A stretch of DNA of 64,000 bases from Perca fluviatilis. Taxonomy: Eukaryota; Chordata; Actinopteri; Perciformes; Percidae. Under the pieces are notes generated by a model that saw nothing but the letters and a program-made list of their open reading frames with translations, was not told the origin of the DNA and did not search any database. Location: contig NC_053119.1 in the NCBI RefSeq assembly GCF_010015445.1, forward strand, positions 29,978,383 to 30,042,382. Direction: 5' to 3'. This document shows positions 11,981 to 50,719 of this stretch, one piece after another (the first letter of the stretch is position 1; each line of letters opens with the position of its first letter). Both the position numbers and the translations under genes were made by a program.

Positions 11981-12539
11981 CCAATTAGGGGATGTGCTAG
12001 AAACAATTTCAGCTCTGAAGGACTTGCTGGTGATTTATTTAGATTTCTTTAATGAATGTGAAATATCTCAAAATTTAGATTTTTTTGTAATAAACCATGC
12101 CCACTTAAATAAATTATTAGCAAACTTTTATCGGCTGAGACACAACCCTAGGTTGTGCACAGCAAATCCGAGATATCAACTTTTTGCATTTGTGGCTCAC
12201 CCTTGCAATGCGCTTGTAAATGTAGGCTTAGGTAAGACTCTTGAACATGTGTTTTGAATTTTAGGTTGATGCCTCAAAGCGTTCATGAGATATGGCAAAT
12301 TCTCTAAAAAAATTATTTTTACAATCCACACATCCACTTTGATAAGATCTGCAAAGTCCGTAGATTATTTTGACACTGTTTTTGGGACGATAGGCCCAGC
12401 GGTCTTATACTAGTAAAATTTTACATAATTGAGAAAAAGTCGCAGAATTATTTTTGGTTTTTTTTAGAGCAAAAGACCATTAAAGCAAACATACTGAAAA
12501 ATAGCGAGATTAAACTGATGAAAGAATTCAGACTTTAAG

Positions 12540-12702
12540 CCATACAGTCTGGTAAGTTCACGAAATGACATAATTTTACTGTAATGCAGTTTGTAAAACC
12601 AGGAAAGACAACACTTGTGTCATATTACAATATCCAAAATCTAAGACAATATCTAGTCTCATATCACAATATCGTTATAATATTGATATATTGCCCAGCC
12701 CT
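12540..12702. mobile_element. Truncated copy of the 9133-9502 hAT family
   Basis: The stretch ends ATATTGCCCAGCCCTA and contains CAATATCGTTATAATATTG and GTCTCATATCACAATATCG, the inverse of the start of the 9133 element. The other terminus is missing. It stops 150 bp before the RORE pair. Confidence 0.75.
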
Positions 12703-12856
12703 ACTCCTAAGGTTGTTAATCTTCTTAACATTAGGTCAGATTCAGTTGAGAAAATACCACAAGTTAATTTAAATACTTTTCTGGGTTGAAATAAGGGAAT
12801 GGGAACACATATGACACATCACTATGACTTGTGTCTGTCATGTAACTGATATAGTA

Positions 12857-12867
12857 TGACCTAAATC
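12857..12867 (-). promoter_or_regulatory. Second RORE-like site
   Basis: The minus strand reads GATTTAGGTCA, which misses the RORE consensus only at the first W. It is 84 bp from the perfect site and in the same orientation. Mammalian Bmal1 promoters also carry two ROREs. Confidence 0.35.
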
Positions 12868-12940
12868 TCCTTGGAAAATATTAACTGTGACATGCTGTAC
12901 TGAGACAATAGTGGTTTCCTGTTCATTCTGCCTCCACATT

Positions 12941-12951
12941 TGACCTAGATT
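12941..12951 (-). promoter_or_regulatory. ROR/REV-ERB response element (RORE)
   Basis: The minus strand reads AATCTAGGTCA, a perfect match to WAWNTRGGTCA. It lies 151 bp upstream of the candidate N-terminal exon. RORE control of Bmal1 by ROR and REV-ERB is established in mammals. About one perfect match per 64 kb on both strands is expected by chance, so placement is the main support. Confidence 0.4.
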
Positions 12952-13101
12952 CCATGATGTTTGCTGCATTTTTCGAGGTCACTAAAGCTGTGTGTCTGTG
13001 TTTTCTTACAGTGTTTTGATTTTGAAGTTTTTGCTCAGTTAACGCCTTTCCTGCTGGGACTGACGGTTAATTGTAAACATGATGTTGTTGTGTGTTCACA
13101 G

Positions 13102-13165
13102 TTGTGGGCTCCAGAGTGGATGGAAGGAGATGATTTTAACACAGAGGCTGTGATGAACATCTGTG
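13102..13165 (+). CDS. bmal1: Candidate alternative N-terminal exon of bmal1
   Basis: The exon follows the acceptor TGTGTTCACAG and ends CTGTG before the donor GTGAGT. The ATG at 13120 opens MEGDDFNTEAVMNIC plus one base. Spliced to the acceptor at 15440/15441, the split codon becomes GAT and the frame continues D-D-L into MADQRM, with no stop. The product would have 18 extra acidic residues, 638 in total. A second in-frame ATG lies at 13153. The frame match and clean splice sites are seen; use of the exon is inference. If only the downstream ATG is used, this is 5' UTR. Confidence 0.6.
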
Positions 13166-13466
13166 GTGAGTGTGACTTCTTATTCTGCCATTAAACTCTC
13201 CCTGTTACAACAGCAAATGAGTTTGACCCATCCCACGAAATATGCATGTCTGAAACTCGCTTAACTGCGGATATTTTCCACAGAGGCAGCTTTGATCTTG
13301 TCTTTTAACTTTAATGGGGATTTCTTGTTATAGATAACATGGCTAACCCATCATGTTATTATTAATTAGTTACATATTTGAACATGCACCTATTACAATC
13401 AACAGCCCCACATGATAAATACTGGAGTGCTTATTAATCTAGATCACTTATGCGTGCCATATTTAA

Positions 13467-14170
13467 CCCTCCTGTTGTCCTCGGGTCACATTTGACCCAT
13501 TTTCAAAAAGCTCAATATCAGAAATATAGGTTTCTTTCAACCAAATTGTCAAAAAAATAACAGGGATGGTTCTGTGCAATGCTTTTTACAAGTAAAACAA
13601 ATGATCAGTACACTACTTTCTTTTAAAGATTATTTTTTGGGGCATTTTAGGCCTTTAATTCCACAGGACAGATGAAGACATGAAAGGGGAGAGAAAAGGG
13701 GAATGACATGCAGCAAAGGGCCATAGGTCGGAGTCGAACCCGCGGCCGCTGCGTAAACCTCTTTATATGTGCACCTTCTCTACCAACTGAGCTAACCCGG
13801 CCATTATCAGTTAACTACTTTCATTGAATATGTGTGTTTTACTCAATTTTATAACATTTGAAGAAACTAATTGATAAAATAACGTGAAAAAGCTTCAGAA
13901 ATGTCAATAACAACAACAAAAATGTCAAAAGCGCAGAAAGAAATCAACAAAGACATCGGAAAAAGTGACAAAGAACTTTGGGAAAAGTGACACAAAACGA
14001 CGTAAAACAAACAACAAGAAAACAAGAAAAGCGCAGAAAAAAAAATCGACAAAGACTTAAAAAAGTGACAAACACCGGGAAAAGCAACAAAAGGGACTTA
14101 CGGTTTCAATTTAAAATTTTGACCCAGAAAAACTAAAAGTTGCATGGTCGACGGGAAGACAACACAAGGG
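13467..14170. mobile_element. TTAA-flanked MITE (piggyBac-type target) with nested SINE
   Basis: TTAA stands at 13463-13466 and 14171-14174. The ends CCCTCCTGTTGTCCTC and GAAGACAACACAAGGG are inverted repeats. The interior repeats AAAAGTGACA and CAACAAAG words. A tRNA-derived SINE is inserted at about 13630-13802. Confidence 0.8.
13630..13802 (-). mobile_element. tRNA-derived SINE (minus strand)
   Basis: The reverse strand starts GGCCGGGTTAGCTCAGTTGG (A box) and has GGGTTCGACTCCGACC (B box) about 40 bp on. A tRNA-unrelated body with TGCTGCATGTCATTCCCC and CTGTCCTG then AATTAAAGG follows. The SINE at 40122-40340 shares this body. It is not a functional tRNA gene: the 3' half does not fold into a tRNA. 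Confidence 0.85.
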
Positions 14171-14204
14171 TTAAGAGTAACTGTCCTTTCTATGTTATTT
14201 ACAT

Positions 14205-15175
14205 TTTCTTCTTCGTGCATGAAATCAAATTTCTAGGAGTTATTATAGATGATAAAATTACTTGGAACTCTCATATTAAATACTTAATCACTAAAATATC
14301 AAGAAGCATTGCAGTAATTGCAAAAGTAAAGCATATTTTAAACATCAAAGCTCTGCATACTTTATACTGTTCTCTAATCTTGCCCTATTTACATTATTGT
14401 TCTGTGGTATGGGGTAGTACTTATAAAAGCACATTAAAACCAATAGTAATGTTGCAAAAAAGAGCTATCCGACTAATTCATAAAGTTGGGTTTTTGGACC
14501 ACACAAACTCATTATTTTTAAAATCTAAGATCATGAAGTTTTATGACATTGTTGAGTTCCAATCGATACAGATGCTATATAAAGCAAGGCACAAATTGTT
14601 ACCAAGCCAAATACAAGGAAGGTTCCAAGAACGTACTGGTGGTTATGAATTACGTGATGATTTAAACTTTAGGACGCAGAAACAGTTAATGGGGTGCATT
14701 TGTGGAATAAGTTGGAGATGGAGATGAAACGATGTCCAAATATCAACCTTTTTAAATATAGACACAAACAAAAGATTTTTGAAAAGTATAAAGAAGAAGA
14801 AATGATTTGCCATTAGGAGTATTTCTACCATGATCGGATATTGGCCCTTTTTAAATATAGACACAAACAAAAGATTTTTGAAAAGTATAAAGAAGAAGAA
14901 ATGATTAGCCATTAGGAGCATTTCTACCATGATCAGATATTGGAAGTGTATATAATCCATTTTTGTTCTGTATTGTATTTGTTTTGATTGTTATATTATT
15001 TGTTTGATGTTGTTTCGTTGTGTTGTTTTGCACTATGTTTTTTTGTACTATTGTGAAATGAGAAATTTTATTGTATTATTTTGTGGGGGGGGGGCGCTTA
15101 TAAGCTCTTTTGCTTCTGCCCACTCCCTTTGAGCAGAATGGTTACTGCTCAAATAAACAAATAAACTAAACTAAA
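14205..15175 (+). mobile_element. 3' end of a non-LTR retrotransposon (RT C-terminus and 3' UTR)
   Basis: The frame 14218-14727 reads IKFLGVIIDDKITWNSHIKY, then LHTLYCSLILPYLHYCSVVW and MLQKRAIRLIH, the conserved region after the RT domain of CR1/L2-type LINEs. The RT catalytic core is missing, so the copy is 5'-truncated. A 99-bp tandem duplication follows, then a T-rich 3' UTR with a G8 run and a tail of AAATAAAC repeats. It lies in the intron before the start-codon exon. Confidence 0.85.
14747..14943 (+). repeat. 99-bp tandem duplication inside the LINE 3' end
   Basis: Two copies, 14747-14845 and 14846-14943, share CCTTTTTAAATATAGACAC and the rest with few differences. The period of 99 keeps the reading frame, but each copy carries a stop after the segment FEKYKEEEMI. 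Confidence 0.9.
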
Positions 15176-15448
15176 ATTGCATTTTAATTATACATGGAAA
15201 CAGTCTGTACTGTGTTTTTATATTTCCTTTATCTGTCGACATAGGAGCCATTTCAACCAAAGTAAAGAAAGCGTTTTTTCTAACAATATCCCACAGATCT
15301 ATTTAATTTATTTTCACTCCTAAAGGTTTTACCTTATTACAAAACACTTGTAGCCCACCCATTTCTTACCTACTCCATTCCGAAAAGTCGATTAGGCATG
15401 GTTAGGCTGAATGAAAGAGATTTTTGTCTTTGCTCTGCAGATGACCTG

Positions 15449-42758
<27,310 letters not shown>

Positions 42759-44194
42759 GGAAGTTAAAAGGAAAGAAGGAAAGGGGGAGAGGGATACTCC
42801 CTCTTTAGCACCAGAGCCACTGATGAAAGAGTTTAGTCAGGTTGAATTCTGTCTGTCATGTTTCCTGCCCTCTGTACACAACTACACTGCAAAGAACCTT
42901 AGCACATTTTAATAGAAAAGGCTGTAGATAATGAAGATTTGTATTACACACAAGACTGTAGGTAGACCTTGGATTCCATGGATTTCCTCCCCAAATGATG
43001 TGTTAAGATGATCCACTTTGCAGTGTTAGTTGTCTCGTCACGGTTAGAGACCATTACTCTAACAACAGTCCAGAAAATGGCATCTCAAGTTATGGGATTG
43101 CGGTGCTAACATGTCTACTGATGGACTGAACTCTGTCTAACAGTGGCTCTGGGCTCTGTCATTGCCAGCTCAACAGCCAACGCCAAACCAACACAGAACT
43201 CCTGAGACATTCATAGATGGTGGTTGAAGTTTGATGTGGGGCGGAGTGGTGTTGGGTGGGGAGCGCTTGATTTCTGACTCCTCCCGCAGCCCTCTCAACA
43301 TCTCTAACTGTATGTCCGAGTCTCCTCGAAGGATGTTGGTGCCGTACAAACACGGCTGTGGTTGCACTCCCCTCCAAAAATTGCTTTATTTTTAGACGGC
43401 TGATCTCCAGCATGGGAAATGAACACACAACCGTTATCCTCTGGTCATTTGCTCGGAAGATTCGTAGAGGTCCTTTATTCCCAAGCCGCAGAATTCCACA
43501 AGCCGATAGTATTTCAGTTCATTTAAATAATGACAAAATCCTTTTGGAAAAAGCCACCTAGCTGCTGTTTCCTTAACTAACGTAAACTTTATCTTGTTTT
43601 TCTATAAGCTACTCATCCTCACTAAATTATATTTTCTGTATTTTTCCTGTAAGTTAAATTTGAAAGCTATCAAAAATAATACTCCTAAAGCTCTTGCTGT
43701 CATATGACTTGCTTAGTAGAGGTCTTCACAAGTAAAAAATGATGGACTCCATTGGAATTGAACCAGTGCAACACCTAACATGATGTGCATAAATAGATTT
43801 GTATGCAACGCAAGGACACTCGGACCTGATCCAAAATTTTATTCGATCCAAACATACCAAAATAGAGACACTGGCAGCATGATGCGCCACCAGTTAATAT
43901 AGTTAAAAGATGAAGTAACTAAGAACTTGAACTTCCATGTTTCTGGACCCATACAGCCTGTGAATCAGAGTCCCTATCTGACTGACTGTCCTGGCCACAT
44001 AAGTGGCAGGAAAATAATCATATCGGACCATTTTCCCTTTACTCAGATGAATGTATTCATTGTTTAACAACCATTGCTTTTATAATGGTTGTGTGTGTGA
44101 TGAAGTTTCTTTGGGCCATTGTGCATTGCCTGACCTGCGATTCCGACCTGCCACTACACCAAAATCACCTCACAGCACTAATCCTGGACGGTTG

Positions 44195-44615
44195 AGCTGC
44201 GTCCCAATCCCGTACTACATACTAATTGTAAGCAGGTTTTCACTATGTAGTGTGTTCACACTGGAAAAGCTATCAAATAAAGTATATTTAAAACAGTCAG
44301 CATGCATATTAAAAGCCCTGGAATTTTTGAGTGTGCTTTTGATGTGCACTTTTCTCCAAGAAGTCAATGCTCAAAGGAAATGGAGGAGCTGTTCAGAGCT
44401 AAAAAAAAATCCAAAGTAATTCTTGATGATCAAACAGCTTCAGAAAGACTTAAAGACAGGAAGACAGAAAACAAAAATAGATTCTGAAGTTGCATTCATA
44501 TTGACATTAAAAGTCCTAATAATTTCTTGTATACTAAAAAATAAAAGCAGTATAAAATAACTATAAAAAAATAGTACAGAGTGTACTGTACATGGTATAT
44601 GGAATTGGGACACAG
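44195..44615. mobile_element. MITE with GTCCCAAT ends
   Basis: GAGCTGCGTCCCAATCCCGT on the left and ATTGGGACACAGCTTT on the right are inverted ends. The interior is AT-rich. No target duplication was resolved. Confidence 0.5.
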
Positions 44616-46553
44616 CTTTGGCATCAGGCCTGTCCAGGGTGTACCCCATCTCACACCTAGTGCATTCTGGGATAGGCACCCTCCAAAGGATAATGGATGA
44701 ACTGTACAGTTTATAATCTGGTTGCCTCAAAAACAACATTTTAATGATGATTGTCAGCAATATATTAATGTGTCACATGCATATGTGTGCATGTGATCAA
44801 ATCTAAAACCAAGTCGACTAGGATCCACTTAGGCAATACAACGGGTGCCTACACAACACAGTATAATTTGGACCCAGTTCAGTTATTAGAAACTGTCTGG
44901 AACTGTGAAGACCTCTACTGCTTTGTTCTCTAGTGTTCTCCTGCACATTTTAGCTGCAAAATCTCTGAAGGTCCTTAACGAGTGTTGATAGCGGGCAGTC
45001 AGCAGAAGAACTGTAGTGAAGCTCTGACTACTGTTTCAACAAAGAATCAGACTTTAATGGAGAAAAAGCGGAGGTTAATTGAATCTGGTGGGAGCAGCGG
45101 CTTAGTGTGCAGGTGTGTGTTCATGGCTGTAACGGCACACTTGATGTCTCTCTCAGAAGAGCTATTCAACTGCAAACCAAGACAATTTAAATGCAAAAAT
45201 GTTCTTCACTGCCATTTTACTAAGGTCTACTCCTCACAGACAGCTTTCTACAGGTAAACACATGTTGGCAGGCTAATTAGCATCACCCAGCTAACCGAGA
45301 AACCTGTGCTCTGGGTGACAGGCTACCCATCTACACCAATACCCATATGAAGCACTTAATAATGCAGTCAGACTTTTCAGTTACTAAACTCTATTCCTTC
45401 ATCAGGAGGGCTAACTCTGATACAGCACAGGCCCAAGAAAGTTTTTTTTTTTTTTTTTGACTTAATCTGAATAATTTAAAAATGAATCTTAAATGTCCGC
45501 CATCAGTACCTGGGCTGAAGTTTATCCCTCAAAAAATGAAAACCCGTATAGCCACTTTCAAACTTGTTTTGCCGGTGTTGGGAGAAGTTAAAAAATAAAC
45601 ACCCCCGAGTTAAATTCTGCTGACAGATTTACAGTATTTTGATTAAAAAAAAGAAGAAATCTCTTTAGCACTTAATACGCAGATGTACTGTGGCTACATT
45701 TAACTGTCAACCTTGTTAGGAGAGGTCTATAACGTAGACGAGGCGAGTATAAAAACCGATACATGTCCTAGAGATGGAGGCGACAGTAATCCTGCAGAGT
45801 AGGTCTTTGTAACGGGGATAGAGCTAATCATGTCCTCTGACAGTTAACAAGGTCAGAAGGGACAGCCAGGGTGGAATTCTTAATTTCAGTGTCTGTCTTT
45901 CCTCTATGATAATGAGTATCCTCAACACAACATTTACACCTCGCCAGCTTTCTGCTGCTCCCAGACATATAGATGTACAGATATCTATCTAGATATCCTA
46001 TAGATATACAGATATAAATACATACATGCATGCATTGCATACATTGCAATGCAAACATCTTCTTTCTGTATTAGATTTAAATATCTGGCTTAATATCAGT
46101 CAGTATCAATTTGTGGCTGAACATTTGGCACTCCTTCAAAATGACATTCTCTCCATTTGGGAATGCAAATTGGTGCAAGTCAAAGAGCTGCAGCAGTTCC
46201 TGTGTTGCCCATCTGTGTAAATCCTTCAGTCAGTGTACACAGTTTGGTTGAAAAACTACTGTTGACATTGAAATACCTGGTGAGCTCAGGTTCCGCCCCC
46301 AGCCCCCCCCCCCCATGTTTTCTTCCAATCAGGCAGTAGCTGGCGAGGTCCCCTCTGTATCTGTTCTAGTGGTTTTCTGTTTCAATGTTTTTACGCTACA
46401 CACTACAATAAAGTGTTCCCCTTGTTGATATAGCCCTCCCCACCTGATAATAATGTATCAAATCTTTAAATATTATCATGTTAAGAGTATACTTTATGCA
46501 AATATATGAGTATGATGAGTGTATTGTATGTATCAGCAGTGAAATATTTTTAA

Positions 46554-46559
46554 AATAAA
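46554..46559 (+). terminator. Candidate poly(A) signal AATAAA
   Basis: AATAAA lies in an AT-rich stretch and is followed within 30-50 bp by T/GT-rich sequence. It is on the bmal1 strand, with a second AATAAA 147 bp upstream at 46407. It could end the bmal1 transcript; other AATAAA hexamers exist by chance. Confidence 0.3.
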
Positions 46560-47091
46560 ATTATTTGTTTCTGTCATTATGGCCTTGGTCTCTGTCAGTA
46601 CAATGTGCTACTTCATTTTTTCCTCTCCATTTTGTTTCTTGTTTGTCAGTCATATACAAATCTGCTCCACATAATATTTTTTCAGTGGGTAAAAGTATTC
46701 TCTGTGTGTTCATTCATGGTTTACACGTGATATGTTCTCTCCCAATCAGTGCAGCCCATTGGTATTTATAAATGATGTTGCCATCCAGTGTGAAAGCTCT
46801 GCACACACAGAGAAAGGCTGAAGGAAATGTTGGCACTGCTTTCACAAGCCTCTTTATTAAACAGGCAGCTGTGAATAGGTCAGTGAACACCCCCCATGCT
46901 ATAGAAAAAAAACCACAGAGCTACTTGGTTCAGAATGCCAGAAACCCTGTAAGCTTATTTGTGGTTTGATTTTTGTGACCCAAAAAGATATTGAAAGCAT
47001 GAGCTTACACTTTGAACTTGTGCATTAAATAATCATAGTAACTACGGAAGCAGTGTATGCATATTTCATCTACAATCTTTATTCCTGAGTC

Positions 47092-47893
47092 TAGGGCTGC
47101 ACAATTTATCAAATTTTAATCACGATCACGATTTTGGCTTCCCACGATCAAATTTACATGATCGAGCGATATTTAAGATATGTAATTGATTTCATAGACT
47201 TTAATACGGAGCACCGTATTAAAGTTTTTTGCCCCCAAAGCTCCATAAACCACTGTCTGATCACATGCCTCCATGAGCCAATCAGAGTTGTTTCCTGCAC
47301 CGCACAGCTCAGTTTAGATGTAGACAGGAGGACAGAGAGCAGTCGGTCATAAGTCGGTCACAAGGTTTACCGTTTAGCTGTCAGCAATTTAGGCGTGTTT
47401 AATCCAGTTCCTACTGTAGCTAACGGTAGGCTAACGTTACCTGCTGTGTAACGTGTTATTAATGTTTACTAGCGTGACATGCAGCCATGTTTCTGTTGCC
47501 TCTAACTTCTGTTTTGGAACATCAGAGCGCAACGCAGACATTTAAGTGGCACCGTAATCCGCGTTGCTATTTCATCCGGTAGACGCCGGGCTCATCAGAT
47601 TTTAACAGGCGCCGTTAACGTGAATAGAAAATTGCGTTGCCTGTATCTTTTCATGGCAAATGCGCATGTGTAGAAAGCAGTCGCACAACAGCTGGAATGA
47701 CTCCTGCATAGTATCCTTCAACAGAGGAGGAATGTAGCACAATATGGATGTGAAAGCAGTTATAATTAGCCTATATGTGACAATACTTTTGTTTGTAGTT
47801 AAAATCAACAAATAATCGTGATTATTAATTGTGATCTCAATATTGATCAAAAATAATCGTGATTATCATTTTGGCCATAATCGTGCAGCCCTA
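47092..47893. mobile_element. hAT-like element with 8-bp duplication
   Basis: CCTGAGTC is repeated exactly at 47084-47091 and 47894-47901. The termini are TAGGGCTGCACAATTTATC and CATAATCGTGCAGCCCTA. The ends contain AATCACGATCACGATT and AATAATCGTGATT words. No transposase frame is seen. Confidence 0.92.
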
Positions 47894-48169
47894 CCTGAGT
47901 CAGGTCATCCTCAGCTACAGATGTTTCTTGTTTGTTGATCAGTAAATATCCCATGCTAGTTTAAAAGTTTAAACTCAAAAGGTTGCTTACTTTGGTTCTG
48001 CATCTTAGCAAGACCTACTTGAGAACAACTACTGAGTTTTATGTATTTTTAAATGCTACTGCACAAACATTCTGGTTGAATTGGATTGGCAGACAATGAA
48101 AATGTGGTAGAAGGGCAGGACTCCCTGTTGCTTGTGTGTACAGTATATTCCTACATCTGGTTACAGTAT

Positions 48170-50161
48170 TGTTCCACAAAGGAGCTCCCAAAACACTCAG
48201 AAGAATCATAGCACAGAGACGGCACTGGTGAAAATTACTAACGACCTTCTAACAGCTGCAGACAAAGGACTTGTCTCCATTCTTGTTTTACTAGATCTTA
48301 GTGCTGCATTTGACACTATTGATCATACAATCCTGTTACAGAGATTAGAACACTTAGTCGGAATTAAAGGAACTGCACTAAGCTGGTTTAAGTCTTATTT
48401 CTCTGAGCGATCCCAATTTGTTAACATTAACGATAAACCCTCCAAGCACGCCAAAGTTAGCCATGGCGTTCCTCAAGGCTCAGTGCTTGGACCAATTCTA
48501 TTTTCGTTATATATGCTTCCTCTAGGACATATTATTAGGAAACACTCAATTAATTATCACTGCTACGCAGACGATACCCAATTATATCTGTCAATTAAGC
48601 CAGATGAAAGTGGTCAGTTAGCAAGACTTCAAACGTGTGTTGAGGATATAAAATCCTGGATGACCCACAACTTCCTGATGTTAAACTCAGACAAAACGGA
48701 AGTTATTGTGATAGGACCAACGCACTGCCGAACTTCGTTTTCGAAAGACATAGCTACTCTGGATGGTATTGCCCTGGCCTCCAGCACTGCTGTCAGAAAT
48801 TTGGGAGTTATTTTTGATCAGGATATATCCTTCAACGCCCATTTAAAACAAACCTCAAGAATAGCCTTTTTCCATCTTCGCAACATTGCCAAAATTAGGA
48901 AATATCCTGTCTCAGAATGATGCTGAAAAACTAGTCCATGCATTCGTTACTTCTAGACTAGATTACTGCAATTCCTTATTATCAGGTTGCCCAAATAAGT
49001 CCCTTAAGACTCTCCAGCTGATCCAGAATGCTGCAGCACGTGTTCTGGCCGAGAACTAAGAGAAGAGATCATATTTCTCCTGTATTAGCTTCTCTGCATT
49101 GGCTTCCTGTGAAATCTAGGATCGAATTTAAAATCCTCCTCCTCACTTACAAAGCTCTAAATGGTCAAGCACCATCATACCTAGAAGAGCTCTTAGTACC
49201 TTATTGTCCCACTAGGGCACTGCGCTCCCCGAATCGCGGGGGCTACTGCGTGGTTCCTAGAGTCTCTGGAAGTAGACTGGGGGCCAGGGCCTTCAGCTAT
49301 CAGGCTCCGCTTCTGTGGAACCAGCTTCCAGTCTGGGTTCGAAGGGCAGACACCGTCGCCACATTCAAGAGTAAACTGAAAACCCTCCTCTTTGACAAAG
49401 CTTATAGTTAGGGAGTGAGGAGTTGCAGCGTCCACCTAACCCGGCCCACCTGCTTCTCCTCGTAGTTAGTTATGCTATTACAATTCTAGACTGCAGGGGA
49501 TGCTGTTTCCTTCCTATGACACACTGAGCTGCTCTCTCTTCTCTACTTGTTACTTCTGTATGCATCCTGTCCCAGAATTGCTTGTTACTAATCTAGCTCT
49601 GGGGAGTTTACTCCCCGGAGTCCTTATGTTTCTTCTTCGCAGAGCTATGCTCTGTGATTCTCTGCAAATCCCGGCCGCATCCTGCTGCATCCTGCTGCAT
49701 CCGCCGCATCCACCCATGCTCTGCAGCGCCACGCTACATCCCGCAACGCCCTGCTGTGATGTTCCTATGCACAGAGTAGTCTGGATCCGGTATAGGGGAC
49801 AGCACTACTCAGTATGACACGATGTGCCCTGCTATGACATGAACTTCCACGATAACCTTCGAAGTCACTGTGACCTTTAATGTGACTATTACGCCACTGT
49901 TCATCACACCCCCAACCGGCCCGTCAGACACCGCCTACCAAGAGTCTGGGTCTGCCGAGGTTTCTTCCTAAAAGGGAGTTTTTCCTTGCCACTGTCGCGA
50001 TAGCCACTGCTAATGCTTGCTCTTGATGGAATTACTGTAATTGTTGGGGTTTTGGAAATTACAGAGTGTGGTCTAGACCTACTCTATCTGTAAAGTGTCT
50101 CGAGATAACTTTTGTTATGATTTGATACTATAAATAAAATTGAATTGAATTGAATTGAATT
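48170..50161 (+). mobile_element. L2-like LINE, 5'-truncated, RT with YADD
   Basis: The frame 48170-48917 reads LLDLSAAFDTIDHTILLQRL, HGVPQGSVLGPILFSLYMLP and CYADDTQLYLSI, followed by SDKTEVIVIG and LGVIFDQDISFNAHLK: RT fingers, palm with the YADD catalytic pair, and thumb. A frameshift near 48905 and another after 49010 break it; the C-terminal part continues at 49061-49408 (ISPVLASLHWLPVKSRIEFK, VWVRRADTVATFKSKLKTLL). The 3' UTR ends in (TTGAA)n at 50161. Endonuclease is missing. Five short copies of its tail occur in this window. Confidence 0.92.
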
Positions 50162-50719
50162 AGAATGTCTTCTCTCATAATATGACAGCAGTGATGTGAG
50201 TAATACTGCACCAGCGGGTATGCAGAAAATCTCTGATGTGATTTAAAGCTAAAGCTCATTCCACTCTGATCAGCCTCTGGGCTACACTGTGTAGGCATGC
50301 ACGATCTATCAGACATTTAATAATCACCTATAACTGCTTAAACATAAAATATATAATGTTCTGCCGCAAGGGGTCTCTCAACTGAAAACATGGAAGTAAA
50401 CACGGACTGATGACGTTGTGAGGTTTGGGAATTTTTGTCCTCATTGTTAACCACCATTGCCGTTTAAATGCATCTGTTTACAGATTAGATAATGTATTAA
50501 AGTTGTATTTACGTTACGTAATTCTAATGAAATAGCTGGAGTTTTGTTCCGACGCGGCCAGACGCTGGTGCCTGGGGTCTGATATGGTCTGTGTTCCTTA
50601 TTGCTGTTAGCATCGTTAACTGCGGTCAAACAAGTCGACACTCAGACCTCTGTAGTCAAATCAGCCAAAGCTAAAATTCTAGTGCACTCGTACTGACATT
50701 GACACCCCTGTCCCATGGC

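Larger units (their letters stand above)
42759..46590 (+). other. Probable bmal1 3' UTR and 3' flank
   Basis: No gene is recognised for 3.8 kb after the stop codon. AATAAA occurs at 44276 (inside a MITE-like repeat), 46407 and 46554; the last is followed by a T/TG-rich stretch of the downstream-element type. A long 3' UTR ending near 46.4-46.6 kb is plausible but inferred. Short T-tracts and AT microsatellite-like sequence near 45960-46030 are the only other structure. Confidence 0.35.

Noticed and set aside
13740..13802. tRNA-like A and B boxes on the minus strand
   Set aside because: The acceptor and T stems are not paired as in a tRNA, and the body matches a second copy at 40122, so this is a SINE head and not a tRNA gene.
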